A stretch of 64,000 bases of DNA from Syncephalastrum monosporum B8922. Lineage: Eukaryota; Mucoromycota; Mucoromycetes; Mucorales; Syncephalastraceae. Where the stretch lies: contig JNEN01001161.1 of the NCBI GenBank assembly GCA_000697355.1, forward strand, positions 248,001-312,000, in the 5' to 3' direction. Numbering within the stretch: position 1 is the stretch's first letter; each line of letters starts with the position of its first letter. This document shows, one piece after another, positions 1 to 12,526 of the stretch. Both the position numbers and the translations under genes were made by a program. The notes beneath the pieces are model-generated. The model was not told the DNA's origin. It was given only the letters and a program-made list of their open reading frames with translations, and did not search any database.

Positions 1-1370
1 TGGTTGAGTTTTTTTTTTGGGTTTCTGTAGACCAGAAAAAATCCATGACGATCTCTGTAGGTTCAGGTCTTTCGCTTTTTGATCGGAGATTTATGTCTGC
101 AAAACGTATGTAAGCTAATCTCCTCGATCGAAAGCGCGCGGTCTACGCTTTCTGTGCGACTTTTCCGGTTGTGCTTGTCAGCGAGTGACAAAAAGTGATA
201 TCATCAAAAGTTTAAATCGCCAAGAAATACAGCGTTTCCCGCAACACGCACCCATGGACGCGCTCGCGTGTTCGTGTGGATGCACGATGTACGAGCTTGT
301 CGAACGCATTGCTTTACCGGCATAGACTATGGATTCACAATGCACGCTTGCATAAATCCAGACATATGTGACCACTTCTTGTGTACAGGTTCGATACCTA
401 CCATATATATCTTTTCTGTAGTTCAGCACTGTGGAACGATAGAGGACCGATATCCAAACGAAAATACCTTGCCAGGCAAGGTGAGTTCAGGCCAATCCAA
501 AACCCGCACTCGGTCCGACCCTAGAAACTGGCAATGACCAATAAGAAGCGATGACAAGCCGGCTAAAATTTATCCTTTCACTTGCTGTGGATTATCCGTG
601 TGCTCGACCCAACCGCCATGCGTGATCGTCAGATTCCCTCGTTGCCAGATGCAATAACGGGCCAGATTGTTCTGAAATTTCCGCAGAAGGTGTTGGCACG
701 ATTTTTGCAGTAGGCAAAGAACCGCCGTTAGCACCTGTGGTAGGCGTTGACGTCGTAGGGACTGTATCTTTTTCAGTTGAGGGCAACGGGCTCTGCTTGA
801 GACGCCTGCATTCCACATAATACAGTAATGTAAAGCTGGCGCCGTTTGCTTATCATATACAATCACTTTGACGTGGCTGCGGGGAACGTATATACACCTT
901 CCACGCAGATAAAGTCCTTGCATGATTATATGAAGCTACCGACTACTCTAGCGTACATATCCCATAAAGCACGACTGATACCGAGCAATGGGTCCCAATT
1001 TTGAGGAGCCCATCATAGCAACAGTTGATGAGGAGATGCAGAATATGAGGAAACTCGCGAAATGAAGCTCTATGAGTACATGCAAGAAGCGCATCTAGAG
1101 CACTACACGCTTCCATACCATAGCTAACATCCTCTACTACTACAAACTTTTACCGAATCCTCTCTCGGCTACCAATAATTTTACTGGGCTGACCTGCCCA
1201 TTGATAGACCACGGTGTTAAAGAATCGACGTGAATTCGTTGCGCCCAAATAAATCCCGCCACGCGGATCTGCTCTTCTAATTCTTTAAACGCTCTGGTGA
1301 CACGCTCACACTGTCAACGCACACCTCCTTGGCCTACTTCTAACCCAAGTCAGCCCTCAATCATACAAAT
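1..1370. other. Left-edge region without a supported gene
   Basis: Short ORFs exist on both strands but none shows a domain, a coherent splice pattern or a recognisable family. At about 990-1126 on the plus strand two short protein-like stretches lie in different frames (one ending ..MRKLAK, the next starting MKLYEYMQEAHLEHY). They could be the decayed 3' end of a gene lying to the left, but this is weak. The minus-strand ORF at 570-923 begins with a plausible stretch (QGLYLRGRCIYVPRSH) and then turns low-complexity in two competing frames. The last ~150 bases, CT-rich, are the likely promoter of the condensin gene. Confidence 0.4.
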
Positions 1371-2351
1371 ATGGCCCATCGTGACGGCGTACGCGGCCAA
1401 CGAGAACGTCTTGCTCGTGAGGTGCTCAATCGACAGCATTCCGATATGGCAACAACCAATGCACGTCAGACCGTACAGGTGCCTGTACAGGGCCTAACAC
1501 CTGAGCAAATGTATTCCAATTTCGAGGAATGGATGAAGATATGCACAGACAATGTAAAAGGAGTAGAGTCGCCTGTCTGTTCTTTCTGTACTTAACGGCA
1601 CCCTTCGTTTTCTAGAAAGTCAATGCTACCAACAGTTGGAACTTTGCATTGATTGACTACTTTCACGAGATGACTTTTATCCGTGAAGGTGACTCGATCA
1701 ACTTTCAAAAAGCGTCCTGCACTCTTGATGGCTGCGTCAAGATTTATACATCGCGTGTTGATTCTGTGGCGTCCGAGACGGGAAAACTACTGAGTGGTCT
1801 TGCCGATAGTGCTCGTAAGCGCCCTGACCACATATCTTAATGCGTGTATATATAGAACTCTTCTTTTTTTTTTCAATAGGTGACAACGGGAACGGCTCAG
1901 ACGAAGACGAAGAGGACGATTTACAGAACGTAGAAACCAGTAGAAAGCGTACGCGACGGGTATGTTTTTCATTTCTTTTGTGAACTGCAGTTCTCTGATG
2001 TTGATGTACTCATGCTATTGTTTATCAGGGAAACCGGTCTGAAACTCTACTTAAAGACTTCTCTTCGATCGCACTAAAAAAATTCGATCTCGACTTCGCG
2101 GTGGACCCTCTCTTCAAGAAAACCTCGGCTGACTTTGACGAAGGCGGTGCGCGTGGTTTATTACTGAATCATTTGGGCATCGACCGAGATTATCGCATTA
2201 TCTTTGACGCCTCTGACAGCAGCACGACGGAAAAGGAATACGGAACCGACCTCAACGAGGTTCCAGATCGACCGGAAGAGATGGAAGAACAAGAGAAAGA
2301 GGCTGATACGGCGAATGATACTGACTCTGGTGACAGTAGTTCGAGTGATTC

Positions 2352-2384
<33 letters not shown>

Positions 2385-4270
2385 TAATGATGAGGAGATG
2401 AAAGATGCCAACGAAGCGCCTGCAGATAACGCGACTGCGGAAGCTGAAGGCGACGAGGACCAAACTCAAAAAGAAAACGCTGTGGCGACGGAAGAAAGAC
2501 AGACGAAGGACGATGTAATGGACGTCGATGAACCTCAGGCACAGGAAGGGTTTCAATTGGCGCCTTCAGCAAATAAGGACGAAGAGAATACTCAAGAGGC
2601 CTCCATCGAAATATCAAGGCTAAAAGGTACGACATTCGGACGACTTCAGTATGGAAATACTAGACTGATACCTATATCTGCTACTAGCCAAGATCCCGAC
2701 GTTTGAGGTCTTAGCAGAACTTCAAATCTGCCCGACGCTACAAACCTATGAGTTTTTCGCCGAGGGCGATGCAGCCATGCCCTCACTCGGCCAACAGGAC
2801 GACCACCAAGAACCTGAAGCAAACAATGATGCTCCACAGCAGGAAAATGATACGGAGGATCAAGGCTTTGATGATGACTTTGGGGCTGATTTTGACTTTA
2901 ACGATGATGGTCCTATTCTGGATGGCATTGATGCCGTTCCCTTTGACGACGGTGACAATGGCTTGGATAACCTTGACGTCGATGCTGAAGACGATAAAGA
3001 AAACACAGCACCGAACGATCCCGACAACTTCCTGGATATTCTCGCCAACGGAGACAATAACGAGCTCTTTAGCTACTTTGATACCACCTTTGCTAAGAAC
3101 TGGGCAGGACCAGAGCATTGGAAGCTAAGAAAAGCTGTTGTGAAAGGTAAAGGATGATGTCCAGTATGAATGATTGGTTCTCACTTTAGGACTAGAAAAA
3201 GAAAATCCGACGACGAACGAAGAGGAAGGTGCGAACGAACACGAAGAAGACCAAGGTGCTCGGAAAACAGCACGTGCCGCATTCACCATTGGCTTCTTGG
3301 AGGGAGACGATGTCAATGAAGATGAACTTTTCGCAACGGACAAACGTACCAAAACCACCTTGGGCGCCGTCAAGGATAATGCACAGCTCTCCAATCACTT
3401 TTTACCAGATGACATCCACTTCTCATCCAAGAGTCTCCTGAAGCTATTCTCGAAGCCCACCTTCTCCATCCAGAATCCCAAGAAATCCAATCCAGTCCCC
3501 CGCCAAGAAACAGGCTCTACACCAGAACAACGCGACTCACCACCTGAAGGTAAGATAGCCTAGGCATCCTGGGAAATGTCTGGACTCATAAAGCAATAGA
3601 TTATGACGCCGGCTTTGATGATGACTTCGGCTACACCGAGCCTGATGCAAACTACTGGGCAAACCAGCCTGAACTCAATCCTGAGGCACAGGATACAGGG
3701 GAAGCAACAGCCACCAACGCTGACGAAAGTAAATAGGCATAGAAGAGAAGACCATGAAGATATCTCATACCTTCTTGTTTTATAGCTATGCTGACCGGGT
3801 ACGATGACACATCATTCTATCAGGACACGGTCTACGACCCATATGATGATGCAGCCAATGCTACTTTGTACGGTGACGCGCTTGTCACAAACCATCAGCC
3901 CAAAAAGACCAAGCCACTCTATGTCAACTATGCTCGCACAGCGAAGCGGGTTGACGTTAAGCGGCTCAAAGAGAACTTGTGGGCATCACTCGAAAAACAA
4001 AAGGATGCTGAGACGTCTGCGATCACTGAACTCGTGGAGGGAACACAACGATTCACAGACGTGCTGCGGAGGCTGCGCAAACGCTACTCAGAAAAGACAT
4101 TCAAGGATATTTCGGTGCCATTCTGTTTTATTTGCTTGCTTCACCTGGCCAATGAGAGAAACCTCACGATCGCGCGTAGCGGTGAAGCTGAGGACCCGGA
4201 TGACTTTGTGTTGGGCGATACCATGATGGACGAAGACTTCCTCAACGAGGTAACCATTATGCAAAATTGA
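1371..4270 (+). CDS. BRN1: Condensin complex subunit 2 (CND2/Barren kleisin)
   Basis: This is the kleisin subunit that closes the Smc2-Smc4 ring of condensin and is needed for mitotic chromosome compaction in the nucleus. Exons read as 1371-1553, 1616-1814, 1880-1959, 2029-2626, 2688-3146, 3190-3549, 3600-3728 and 3786-4270; all junctions keep frame and give about 830 residues, usual for the family. Family hallmarks are the N-terminal segment NSWNFALIDYFHEM followed by a long conserved block (exon 2), the block SSIALKKFDLDFAVDPLFKK (exon 4), and the C-terminal winged-helix-like end beginning KRLKENLW. The central region is very acidic, with a run of about ten Asp codons near 2356-2385. The start at 1371 is the first ATG in frame and follows a CT-rich leader. 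Introns are 43-70 bp. The family call is firm; the exact N-terminus is less so. Confidence 0.93.
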
Positions 4271-6646
4271 TTTCGGTGGTGCCTACTCTCCCCGCGTATC
4301 TTTCCCTGTTCATGATTTCTCTCTCTTCTCTTTTCCTTGTTTGTATGTACAGATTATTGTATTCCCTTACCTCATCATAAACATTCGTGCACATTTCTTG
4401 ACTAAAAGTGGGATGGTCAGAGACGACACGTTTCTGAATATGCAATGTGTGTTTGCACGGAGCCTCTTTGGTAACCGCATGTGGGGAGGGGTTCTATAAC
4501 GAGCATAATGTGGAGCCGCTTCACAGTTGATGTATGTTTTCAAGAATGATCTCATATGTTCATCCCCTGATGTGCATAGACAGGAGGATCATAAGATATG
4601 GATGTGAGCACGTCTCCATGCTACTATAGGATTGCTAAAGCCCCTTTTTCATGCTCATCTTTCGTAACTCTCCCGAAAAGCTGGTGTGACCATGGTCTAT
4701 TAGGGGGCAGATCGGCATGCAAACCTGATCCCAGAATGCTCGTAGGCTCCAGAACAATGCGAGCAGTGCGATATAGAAAGGTTGTTGAAGGTTAGGCACC
4801 ACCTACACCATGTCTCGATGTTTGGCTCTTGATAATGGTGGTACTGACCGGAGCGAAAAGCGCTAATAAAATCGCACCTTGCTTCGAGAGGACATGGTCG
4901 CCTTTTCCAGTCATCCTTAAATCCTGACATAAGCAGCATTTTATGTCGGCCACCGTCACCTTGTCTAATGCAACCTGCAGCACTCGCTGCGCCGTGAAAC
5001 ACGAACACGCGAATCTCAGCGAAGGCGCCACTTGCGTACGATACGTAAAGCAAAAAACGCGCCAAGTGTTTATCAAGCACGTCTACCATGGCTGCGAGCT
5101 ACCCACGCTGTTTTGCACGCAGCAGTGTTCCAGGAACCTGGGTCGAATGTATACTTTTTTGGGTCACGGCGATTCACAATCAAGGAAGATAAGCGCGGAG
5201 GTTTATCTGCTTTCAGAAAGGCCCTCGTCGTCCCTGGAAAAGATGTTGTCTGCAAGACTTCATGACTTCAGAGTTCAAAGTTCGAAGACCTCCTGTTTTG
5301 CACGAAGTCTGATGTATTTGCACGTATGCTGTCGAAATGCCCAGCTATAGTAGGCAGCTGGCAACTTTATCTGCTTTTATCGTGAGAGTCCCGCGGAGGC
5401 TCACTCTGCACGCAACAGATACAGTAGTGTCAGCTTCAACGCTGCTTTGATAGGAGTGTCAGTAGCCACAGGCCCTCTCGACAGGCCCTCTCGACAGGCC
5501 CCCTCTACCCTTCCGCAAAAGTGTCTCAAGGCTCTACGTGATCTATGTATACATCAGTACCTCTCTTTTTCCGTTTTCTTCTTCTTTTTCGGCTCCTGGG
5601 GCCCTGTCAAAAAAGTCGATATAGTGCTGCAAGTCCTATGAGAATGCGTGTTCACACCTGCCACTGGCCCGTCTACATTCATCACAAGCATCCTGTCACA
5701 GCCTATCCACAGTCCAACTCATGTTCACTTTGGATTTCACAGCACCGCCTCCACTCTTTTTTCCCGGCTTCGCTTATCCATCGAGCCCGAGCAGTGATTC
5801 TACTAAAAATTTCTTGCGCATGTTCTGGAGGATTTTCAGGACTCTGACAAAATCACCACCAATGGATATCCGCGAAGCAGCTTCAAAGGCGCTCGGTAGT
5901 TCCCATACAACTCATACTATAGTATATAATAGTGTTAGGTTGGACGAGTAAATCCTTAGAGAAGAGGCATTCTTATTCGTTTTTTTTATTGCCTTGCACA
6001 GAACATCGCTGCACGGGAATTCGACATTGTAATTCCGCTTGTTGACGCATAAATGCGGTCAATTGCATCAATCCAAGTTGTTTTTCAAAGCTCTTGTCAA
6101 GTCTCCTTTTCAATGCTGCACAAGAGTCATTCCCATTAGCCATGCCTACTGTCAAACCTGAATAAGTTTGCTGAACTATCTTAAGGAGCTCGACCTGGAA
6201 CACCACCCTCAGAACCAACCAACACTCTATGTAACCCTCCCCCCCCCCCTTTATACACTGACTTATCTCACTATCACATTACGCTCTTCACTTACCTGCG
6301 CCCACAATAAAACTCCTGAAGTTGTTTACTCTTGATTTTTCTTTTTTTTTCCTTCCTTCTGATTCTTCCTTTGCTTTCCTTTCTCTTTTTACTTCGTACT
6401 TCTTTTCTTTTAATTTAATTTTCCTCTTCTTCTTTTCCTGTTGTGCTTATTTGGCTCTGCTTCCGCTCGTTCCTGAAAAGCTTACCATTATCATACTCTA
6501 TTTAATACTCAAAAAGCATCGACAGGCACAAAAATCACATTAACTGTCTCCATACTATCACTTTTTTCGATTTTCCAAACACAAAGACAAACCAAGCACA
6601 CACATATACATACCCAATTCCTAGTCATATTTATTCATCATCCATC
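4271..6646. other. Long intergenic region, mostly non-coding
   Basis: No domain-bearing ORF is seen. The ORF of 135 codons at 4943-5350 (+) is Cys-rich by chance composition and has no splice partners. There is a short tandem duplication of an AGGCCCTCTCGAC unit at about 5468-5500 and a C homopolymer near 6240-6251. From about 6300 to 6640 the plus strand is strongly pyrimidine-rich (TTTTCC, TTCTTC tracts), typical of a fungal promoter and leader, and it precedes the gene at 6647. Confidence 0.5.
5973..6143 (-). CDS. Possible short ORF or 3' exon, unknown product
   Basis: Reading from ATG at 6143 gives about 56 residues starting MANGNDSCAALKRRLD and ending in a Lys/Asn-rich tail. The stretch is amphipathic and Lys/Arg/Gln-rich, with a more protein-like composition than its surroundings. 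A run ending in CAG/TAG just upstream of the ATG could be an intron acceptor, so this might be the last exon of a small minus-strand gene. No family is recognised and chance is a real alternative. Confidence 0.15.
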   Translation of the reverse strand: MANGNDSCAALKRRLDKSFEKQLGLMQLTAFMRQQAELQCRIPVQRCSVQGNKKNE

Positions 6647-8033
6647 ATGTCTCTTGTGGCGCCTGCTATTTCTCACCAACATCTCCCTCATGTACCTTCT
6701 ACGCCTACATCTTTACTATCAACCCATCATCACAAAGTTACTCCTCACTCTGGCATGGAGCACTCCCCTTCATACGACACTGATAAAAAGGTATACATGC
6801 AATGACTCAAGCAAATCCTTCCGACTCATAGGTTGACATATGTATATACAGCCAGTCACCTTTCCTGACGACAGCAAAAAGCTTAATAAGATAACCAAAT
6901 TCCAATTACCGCCACGGACCAAGAATGTGCATCATGACTCGGATAGCGAATCCACTACCGTTGTCGAGGAAGAACAGCCCGACGACGAAGAAGAGTACAG
7001 CAACGGAAGCGATATTACCCTCACAGGGACAACCTCCGAAAGGAGTCACCATGAAGACGACGAGGAGACTAACGACAGTCATATGACTGCACAGCGAAAC
7101 CAAGACGAAGACGAAGATGAGATTATGCGGCGATACCTCAACCCACCCACTTTGCATGCCTCCTCTGCCGCCATGAGCCCACGCTTGGCCAATTTAAAAT
7201 ATCGGTTCAAGCAAGTGCTTCGTTTCTCACCTCATCACCGTCGTCAACCGAACTCTCTTGATGCACCACCACAACACCCGCTCCTTCATCACCCGAAGCA
7301 CTCGAACAATCCGGATCCTGCCACGAGCCAAATTGACCACCCTGCCGCCGCCTTGCCTACTCTGTCAATCTCTGCAATTTCGCGGCGCACCCATGACAGG
7401 GAAGACGGAGGGGGAGCACACGAGAGGAGAAAGACAAGAGGGGTAGGCGGAGGCATCACCGCCAGCACCTCCTTTTCCTCCCTCAGCGAGGACGACAAGA
7501 AGGGCATGACAGCGGATGTGTTCCAGCGCGAGTATAATGATCTACTTGCTGGATACAGCGATGAGCAAGAGGACTTTGCGCTGCCACCCGCGCCCTCCAA
7601 AGGTATCCTCAAACCGCCTCCGCCGCCGCCCACGCCAGCCGAAGAAGCCGCCTTGGCTCAAGCCATCCTTGACACGCCCGCACCGGAGATTCCCACCCAT
7701 GATGCGACCATCAAAAAACGCAGCTGGCTGTCCCGGATACGCCACTCGGTGCAGCATATGGCCGTCGAGGCGCTTCCGACACCCTCGACCTCGACCGGTT
7801 CCCAGTCTTCGGTTTCGTCCACCGCACAGCGGCGCGTGCGCTATGGCAAAGGCGTTTCTGTCCACGAGACCTACACGCGCTTCGAGTATAACCGCGAATC
7901 GGACCCTTATGCGGCCTGCACGCACCTGACCCCCGAAGGCGCTCATCATATCAAGGCCGAACTCAACGCGTTCAAGTTTCATGAGATGGAAGTGCATCCC
8001 GAGAGTCGTATTTATACACACTTCTTTCCTTGA
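6647..8033 (+). CDS. Fungal protein of unknown function with conserved C-terminal block
   Basis: Two exons (6647-6790 and 6852-8033, intron of 61 bp) give 441 residues. The start is the first ATG after a pyrimidine-rich leader and is followed by a His/Pro/Ser-rich segment. The middle is low-complexity and probably disordered: acidic runs near residues 70-110, a His-rich part, and a proline stretch near residue 260. The last ~75 residues are ordered and look conserved: VRYGKGVSVHETYTRF, then SDPYA, and a final EMEVHPESRIYTHFF. That ending resembles a block seen at the C-terminus of some fungal cell-polarity or morphogenesis proteins, but I cannot name the family. RVRY could be a weak protein-phosphatase-1 docking motif. 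No membrane segment or signal peptide is visible. Confidence 0.75.
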
Positions 8034-8760
8034 GCTCCTGTATGTTTGTGTGCGTGCGTATGCGTGTTTGTTAATAATAGTAACAAGTAAACACAAGGAG
8101 CGAACCTGCATCCTATCGCACAGACGTTTCCATTGTTGCATTTTTGTTTGTGATCACTACATACGATCTGGTTATGTAGCTTGGCGTCTTGTGTGATGAT
8201 GTTCTACAGTAATGGGATGGTCTTGTTTATTGGAAATCACGGCTTTTGCGTTTCTTTTTTGGAAACAAAAAAAAGGGGGAAGGTTTTGGGGGCTGGAGCA
8301 TAAGAGTGTGTGAGAATATAAATATAAGAAAGTGAGTGGGTTGAGCCATAGTGTACAAGAAATGGGAAAGAATGTTCTCTCTGGGCAGCCATTAAAAAAA
8401 GCACTAGATAACGAATGGCTTGGGCTGAAACAAGCAAGGGCAGGGGGTCTGTAGGCTGATGTGCGATGGATAGGTACATATACAATGAGAGGAATTTAGA
8501 ATACAATAGATGGAAGTTGATGGCATGATAGAGGTTGCCCAGAGAAGAGAGAGTGAGGGACGAATATTACAGGTGTACAAGGAATGAGTGATACAAAAAT
8601 GTACAAATCAAGAAAGAAAAATGAGCGGGTATGGAACAAAGGTAAAGAAAGAGTGTGGCAAACTGTACAGAGTAATTTTGAGGAGATGGGAATGGTGGTG
8701 TATGGAATACTACGCTTGCCATGAGAAATGGTGTAGACAAGCGTAGAGAATAAATATAGA

Positions 8761-10460
8761 TTATAAATGTCGGAATCGCGTCATCGCACCCGCTGCATGC
8801 GCAGGAGGGAGGGCTGCGGTGATGTTGGCATTTTTAGAGCGTCTCAGGACGCGTTCAATAACCACTGCATGCACATAAAAATTTAGAGTTAATAAGTGTA
8901 AACCATAAAAAAATCTCAACTGTTCTTACCACGGCACCGACGACGATCGGCTTCCGTCTCCGGGCAGTCAAACACGAACAAACCGTTGTTTGTCTGTGCG
9001 TCGATATCAGTATCTTTACGGGCCGCGATCAGGTCGACCATCGACCAGAGGCCGAGGGCGGCTGCATAATGGAGTGCAGTCCATCCGTCGTTGTCAGGAT
9101 GATTGACATCGACCTTGGGTATCAAATATTTCGCGAGATGGATGTGACCGTGCATCAGTGCGAGATGCAGCAGTGACCGGTTTTGTACACCGCCCGTACC
9201 ATGCCTTATAATGTCACCCACCATCTTGACTTCATCAATGTCGCCGCGCGTGCACGCATCCGCGAGGACGTGCACGGCATCGAAGCGAACTTGGCGTCGT
9301 GCTGGGACGCAGCCTGGTCGATCGATGAGAAGCGGTGAAGGGGATACGCTCTCGAGTGAGTCTTGAGACGGCTGCTCTTCTTCGTCTTCTTCGTCTTCGT
9401 CTTCCTCCTCGTAATGCTGTACAAATGAGGTCGGATGAGGCGGGGTGGCCATAGGCGACGGTGGGGGCGTCCAGCATTGATCTTCCGTCGACGAGGCTGA
9501 TGAAAACGAAGACGAAGACGACGAGGACGAAAAGGACATGGGCGACATGCGCACATGCTTCATATCACGCTGCTTGTCTTCGATCGGCTCAACAAAGACG
9601 GGTGCGGGAGGCGACGGTGGCGAAAAGTACTGACGCTCAGCAGCCTTTCGGAGCAGCATGGAAGGACGCGCCATCATTGGCTGTGGCTGTGGTGTTGGTT
9701 TGGGTTGCACCGGTTCTGGCAGCTGCTTCTGCGATTGTTTCGGTGACAAGCGGCGCTGATCAACTGGACGACGCACCTCGGACCCAACGTGTTCGGTAGC
9801 GGCAGTTGTGGTCGTAGTTGTAGCTGAAGTGTGGTTCATCAGCAGGGTGACCAGGCTCTCGTTGGTGCAACAGTCAAGCGGGGAGAGCTGTTTGGCATTC
9901 CGGATGGCAGGGTCCGCACCCAAGTCAAGCAAGAGTCGCACAAGACGAGGCATGTTCCAGAAACAAGCAAGGTGGAGGGTTGTGTTGCGCTGACCCCAGA
10001 CGTGATTCACGAAGACACGGAGCTCGGAAGCGTTGACATTATTGCGCTGTTTGTTGAGGTAGGTGAGAATCATGCAAGCGAGTTCCTTGCGGCCCTGGAT
10101 GAGGGCAAGCTGGAGAGCGTTCAGATCCGTGGCTGATTTGCCAAACTTGCGCACGGCCTCCTGTCGGACGACAGATGGGAACTGAATGACACGCGCTTTT
10201 TGCGAAGGCGGGAGCGCACAGGGATCGTTGCTCGCGCGCGAGCTGAGGAGCACAGGTACCAAGACGTTGGGCTCCATTGTCTGGACGAGTCGCTCAAAGT
10301 CAGCTTTCGAATCAGACGGTGCGGTAATGATGGTCTGAACGGTTCGCCAGACGCGCAGCGGAGAGGAGCAGGAGACCGAAGTGCATTTCTTTCTCGTGTT
10401 ATGCTGCTGTGGGTGTTGATGCTGATGCATATGGTCCGGTAGGACACTCGTTGTCATCAT
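8761..10460 (-). CDS. Ankyrin-repeat protein, MYPT-like PP1 regulatory subunit
   Basis: Exon 1 is 8930-10460 and exon 2 is 8761-8864 (intron 8865-8929), giving 544 residues. Without splicing the frame ends in a short nonsense tail, whereas splicing continues it into a basic stretch (VVIERVLRRSKNANI) and a stop. Ankyrin repeats occur at about residues 105-215 (TTLHLACFWNMPRLVRLLLD) and again in the last third (SLLHLALMHGHIHLAKYLI; DGWTALHYAAALGLWSMV). Just before the second group, near residue 390, is RQVRF leading into DAVHVLADACTRGDIDEV. An RVxF motif followed at once by ankyrins is the layout of the myosin-phosphatase targeting subunit, so a role steering protein phosphatase 1 is inferred. 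The linker is Ser/Pro/acid-rich. An in-frame ATG at 10508 would add 16 hydrophobic residues; the 10460 ATG is preferred. Confidence 0.78.
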
Positions 10461-11585
10461 ATTTGCTGTCACGTTCAGAATGAAAAAACAATAAAGGAAG
10501 AAAAGCAAAAAGAAAAATCGCGCAAGGTGATTTTAAAAGTACAAAAGTCCAAGGAAGAGAGAAGGAAAAAAGAAAAACGCGCAAAGAAGAAAAAAAGACA
10601 AGAGGGAGAGGAGAAAAGAGGACAATAAACTTTTTTTTTCTATCCACACAATCAATAGCGGCCCGTGAGATGAATATAGTGTGTGTGTGTGTTTGCACTT
10701 GACAATTGTTGATAGTGATCGATACCAGCCGAGTATTGTAATTACCCGAGTGGGCTTGGAACAATACAAGATAGGTGGGGTGCACGGATCTTTCTCTTCT
10801 CCTCACATGTATGGGCTATTACTGCCCTTGCGCCTTACATTTTTCATTTTGATGACACTTGTTTCATTCTCTTTTTCCTTCTTAGTTGCTTGGGTCTTCC
10901 GTGTTCCGTGCTGGGGAAACAGGTTTGTGTTACCCTTCAGAAAAAAAAAGACCAGCTTTGGCAATCCGCTTCGCTTGTCATGACCACCGTGCGTCACGTT
11001 ACTCGCTTTACGCGCCAAACAAAAGAGGGACCATCTCGCTTCTATCCTTCTCATTCGCTCTCGATTACTCTCTCTCTCTCTTTCGTTTTTCTGATCTGTG
11101 CTTGATTTCTTTATGAACCCCATGATCGGCTTTGTTTTCTTTTACACTTTCGTTCCTTCAGATAAACAGAGAACCCTCACTTGTCAAGGACACGAAAAAT
11201 AAACTAAATAACGAATGGACCTGGTGACGAAGAAAATGATTCATTCTTTTTCCTTTCACTATTAACTGCCCCCTTCTGTTATACTATCGTTTACTTGCGC
11301 GAATCCTGAGACTATGACGATGATGATGATCGGTCGTACACACATGTGTGTGTTTATTCGGTCGCCGCGTGACAACTGATGGTAATGTTGATATGTATCT
11401 GTATATGTACACTCTCAAAAGACAACACAGGTCGGATCCCTGATATAATAAGAATAGAGAAAAGGCTGTTGGAGATCGCTCGTGCAGAAGACGAAAAAAT
11501 GGGTGTTGGTGGGAACGGATTACCTGGAATGGTCCCGCATGTCCAAAAAAAGAAGAGAAAGAGATCAGTAAGTATCGACATAACT

Positions 11586-11591
11586 CATCAT

Positions 11592-11623
<32 letters not shown>

Positions 11624-11630
11624 GCAGCAT
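11586..11630. repeat. (CAT)5(CAG)9 trinucleotide microsatellite
   Basis: Five CAT units are followed by nine CAG units and a final CAT, then a short TG run. The tract sits in intergenic DNA about 900 bp upstream of the UPF0658 gene and is not in a supported reading frame. Such tracts vary in length between strains. Confidence 0.95.
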
Positions 11631-12426
11631 TGTGTGTGTTATGTGTGTGAGAAACGGTGAAAAGTAGAGTATTGAGTTTGCTGTTGTGTGCCCAGCGTTG
11701 CTTAAACAAGAGAGGGAACGGACACTTTGTGTAGCTGAGCCACGGAAGAGAGAAAAATGAAAAATGATTGGGAAAGCCCACCAGATGCCAAGCGAAGCCG
11801 GCTTTCCATCGACAGGTGGGCGGTGCGAAAACGGTTTATCCGCGCGCGCGCACACACACAATAATTTTTTTTGGCTGGCTGGCTGGACGGCTCCTTTCAT
11901 TTGCGAATCCCCGAAACGCGCCGCACGCGCAAGAAAGCCAGCGACAGAACTATTGCGTTAGTTTCCAACCCGGTGAATTTAGCTAGTGCAGATGATGATA
12001 TAACACATAATGCATACGGCTTTTATCTTTACCTACTATGAAGGGTGGTGGAACTGTTTTCTTACCTGCCAAAGAAAGGCTTTCTTTCCTTATGACAGAA
12101 ATAAACCCACACAGACCAGAAAGAACATGATGACCCTGATACATATGATACGTTATGTGCATACAAGCTAGAAATATTGAACAATACCTGCAGGTGTTCG
12201 TTCCATGAATGGTAACCGTTATTCTTTCTATTACTTTATATATCTGTCCTTTGCTTTTGAAGACGCTCCACTTCTTTCGCTTCTTTCTGCTGACTCGCCC
12301 TGAAGCAGCAAAAGAAAAAAAAAATAGGCGTCACTTGAGAGTATTTGCTTGTTGGGCGCCCGTCCCCTTGTTCCTTTATTTCTTCTTTTTTTATCTCTCT
12401 CTTTCCTCTTTTAATTGAGCCAACAA

Positions 12427-12451
12427 ACACACACACACACACACACACACA
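12427..12451. repeat. (AC)n dinucleotide microsatellite
   Basis: An alternating AC tract of about 12 units lies roughly 75 bp upstream of the UPF0658 start codon, inside its likely promoter or 5' leader. Confidence 0.9.
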
Positions 12452-12526
12452 ACGATACCAAGTTGCGGGTGTGTAGCAAAACAGCACAACAGCAAAGCAG
12501 CAACATCAGCAGCGGCACCAGCTTCA

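Larger units (their letters stand above)
10461..12526. other. Divergent intergenic region with microsatellites
   Basis: This separates the minus-strand ankyrin gene from the plus-strand UPF0658 gene and must hold both promoters. Long A/G-rich and T/C-rich tracts occur on both sides. Simple repeats include (GT)n near 10680-10691, (CAT)5(CAG)9 at 11586-11627, a CG/CA alternation near 11842-11860, and (AC)n at 12427-12451. No supported gene is seen; the ORFs here are products of these repeats. Confidence 0.5.

Noticed and set aside
2161..2635. Antisense ORFs rich in Ser, Val or Arg opposite the CND2 Asp run
   Set aside because: They are translations of the GAC repeat in other frames; the sense strand carries the kleisin motifs.
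4943..5350. 135-codon Cys-rich plus-strand ORF between CND2 and the next gene
   Set aside because: No domain, no splice partners and no signal peptide; its composition does not stand out from the flanking non-coding DNA.
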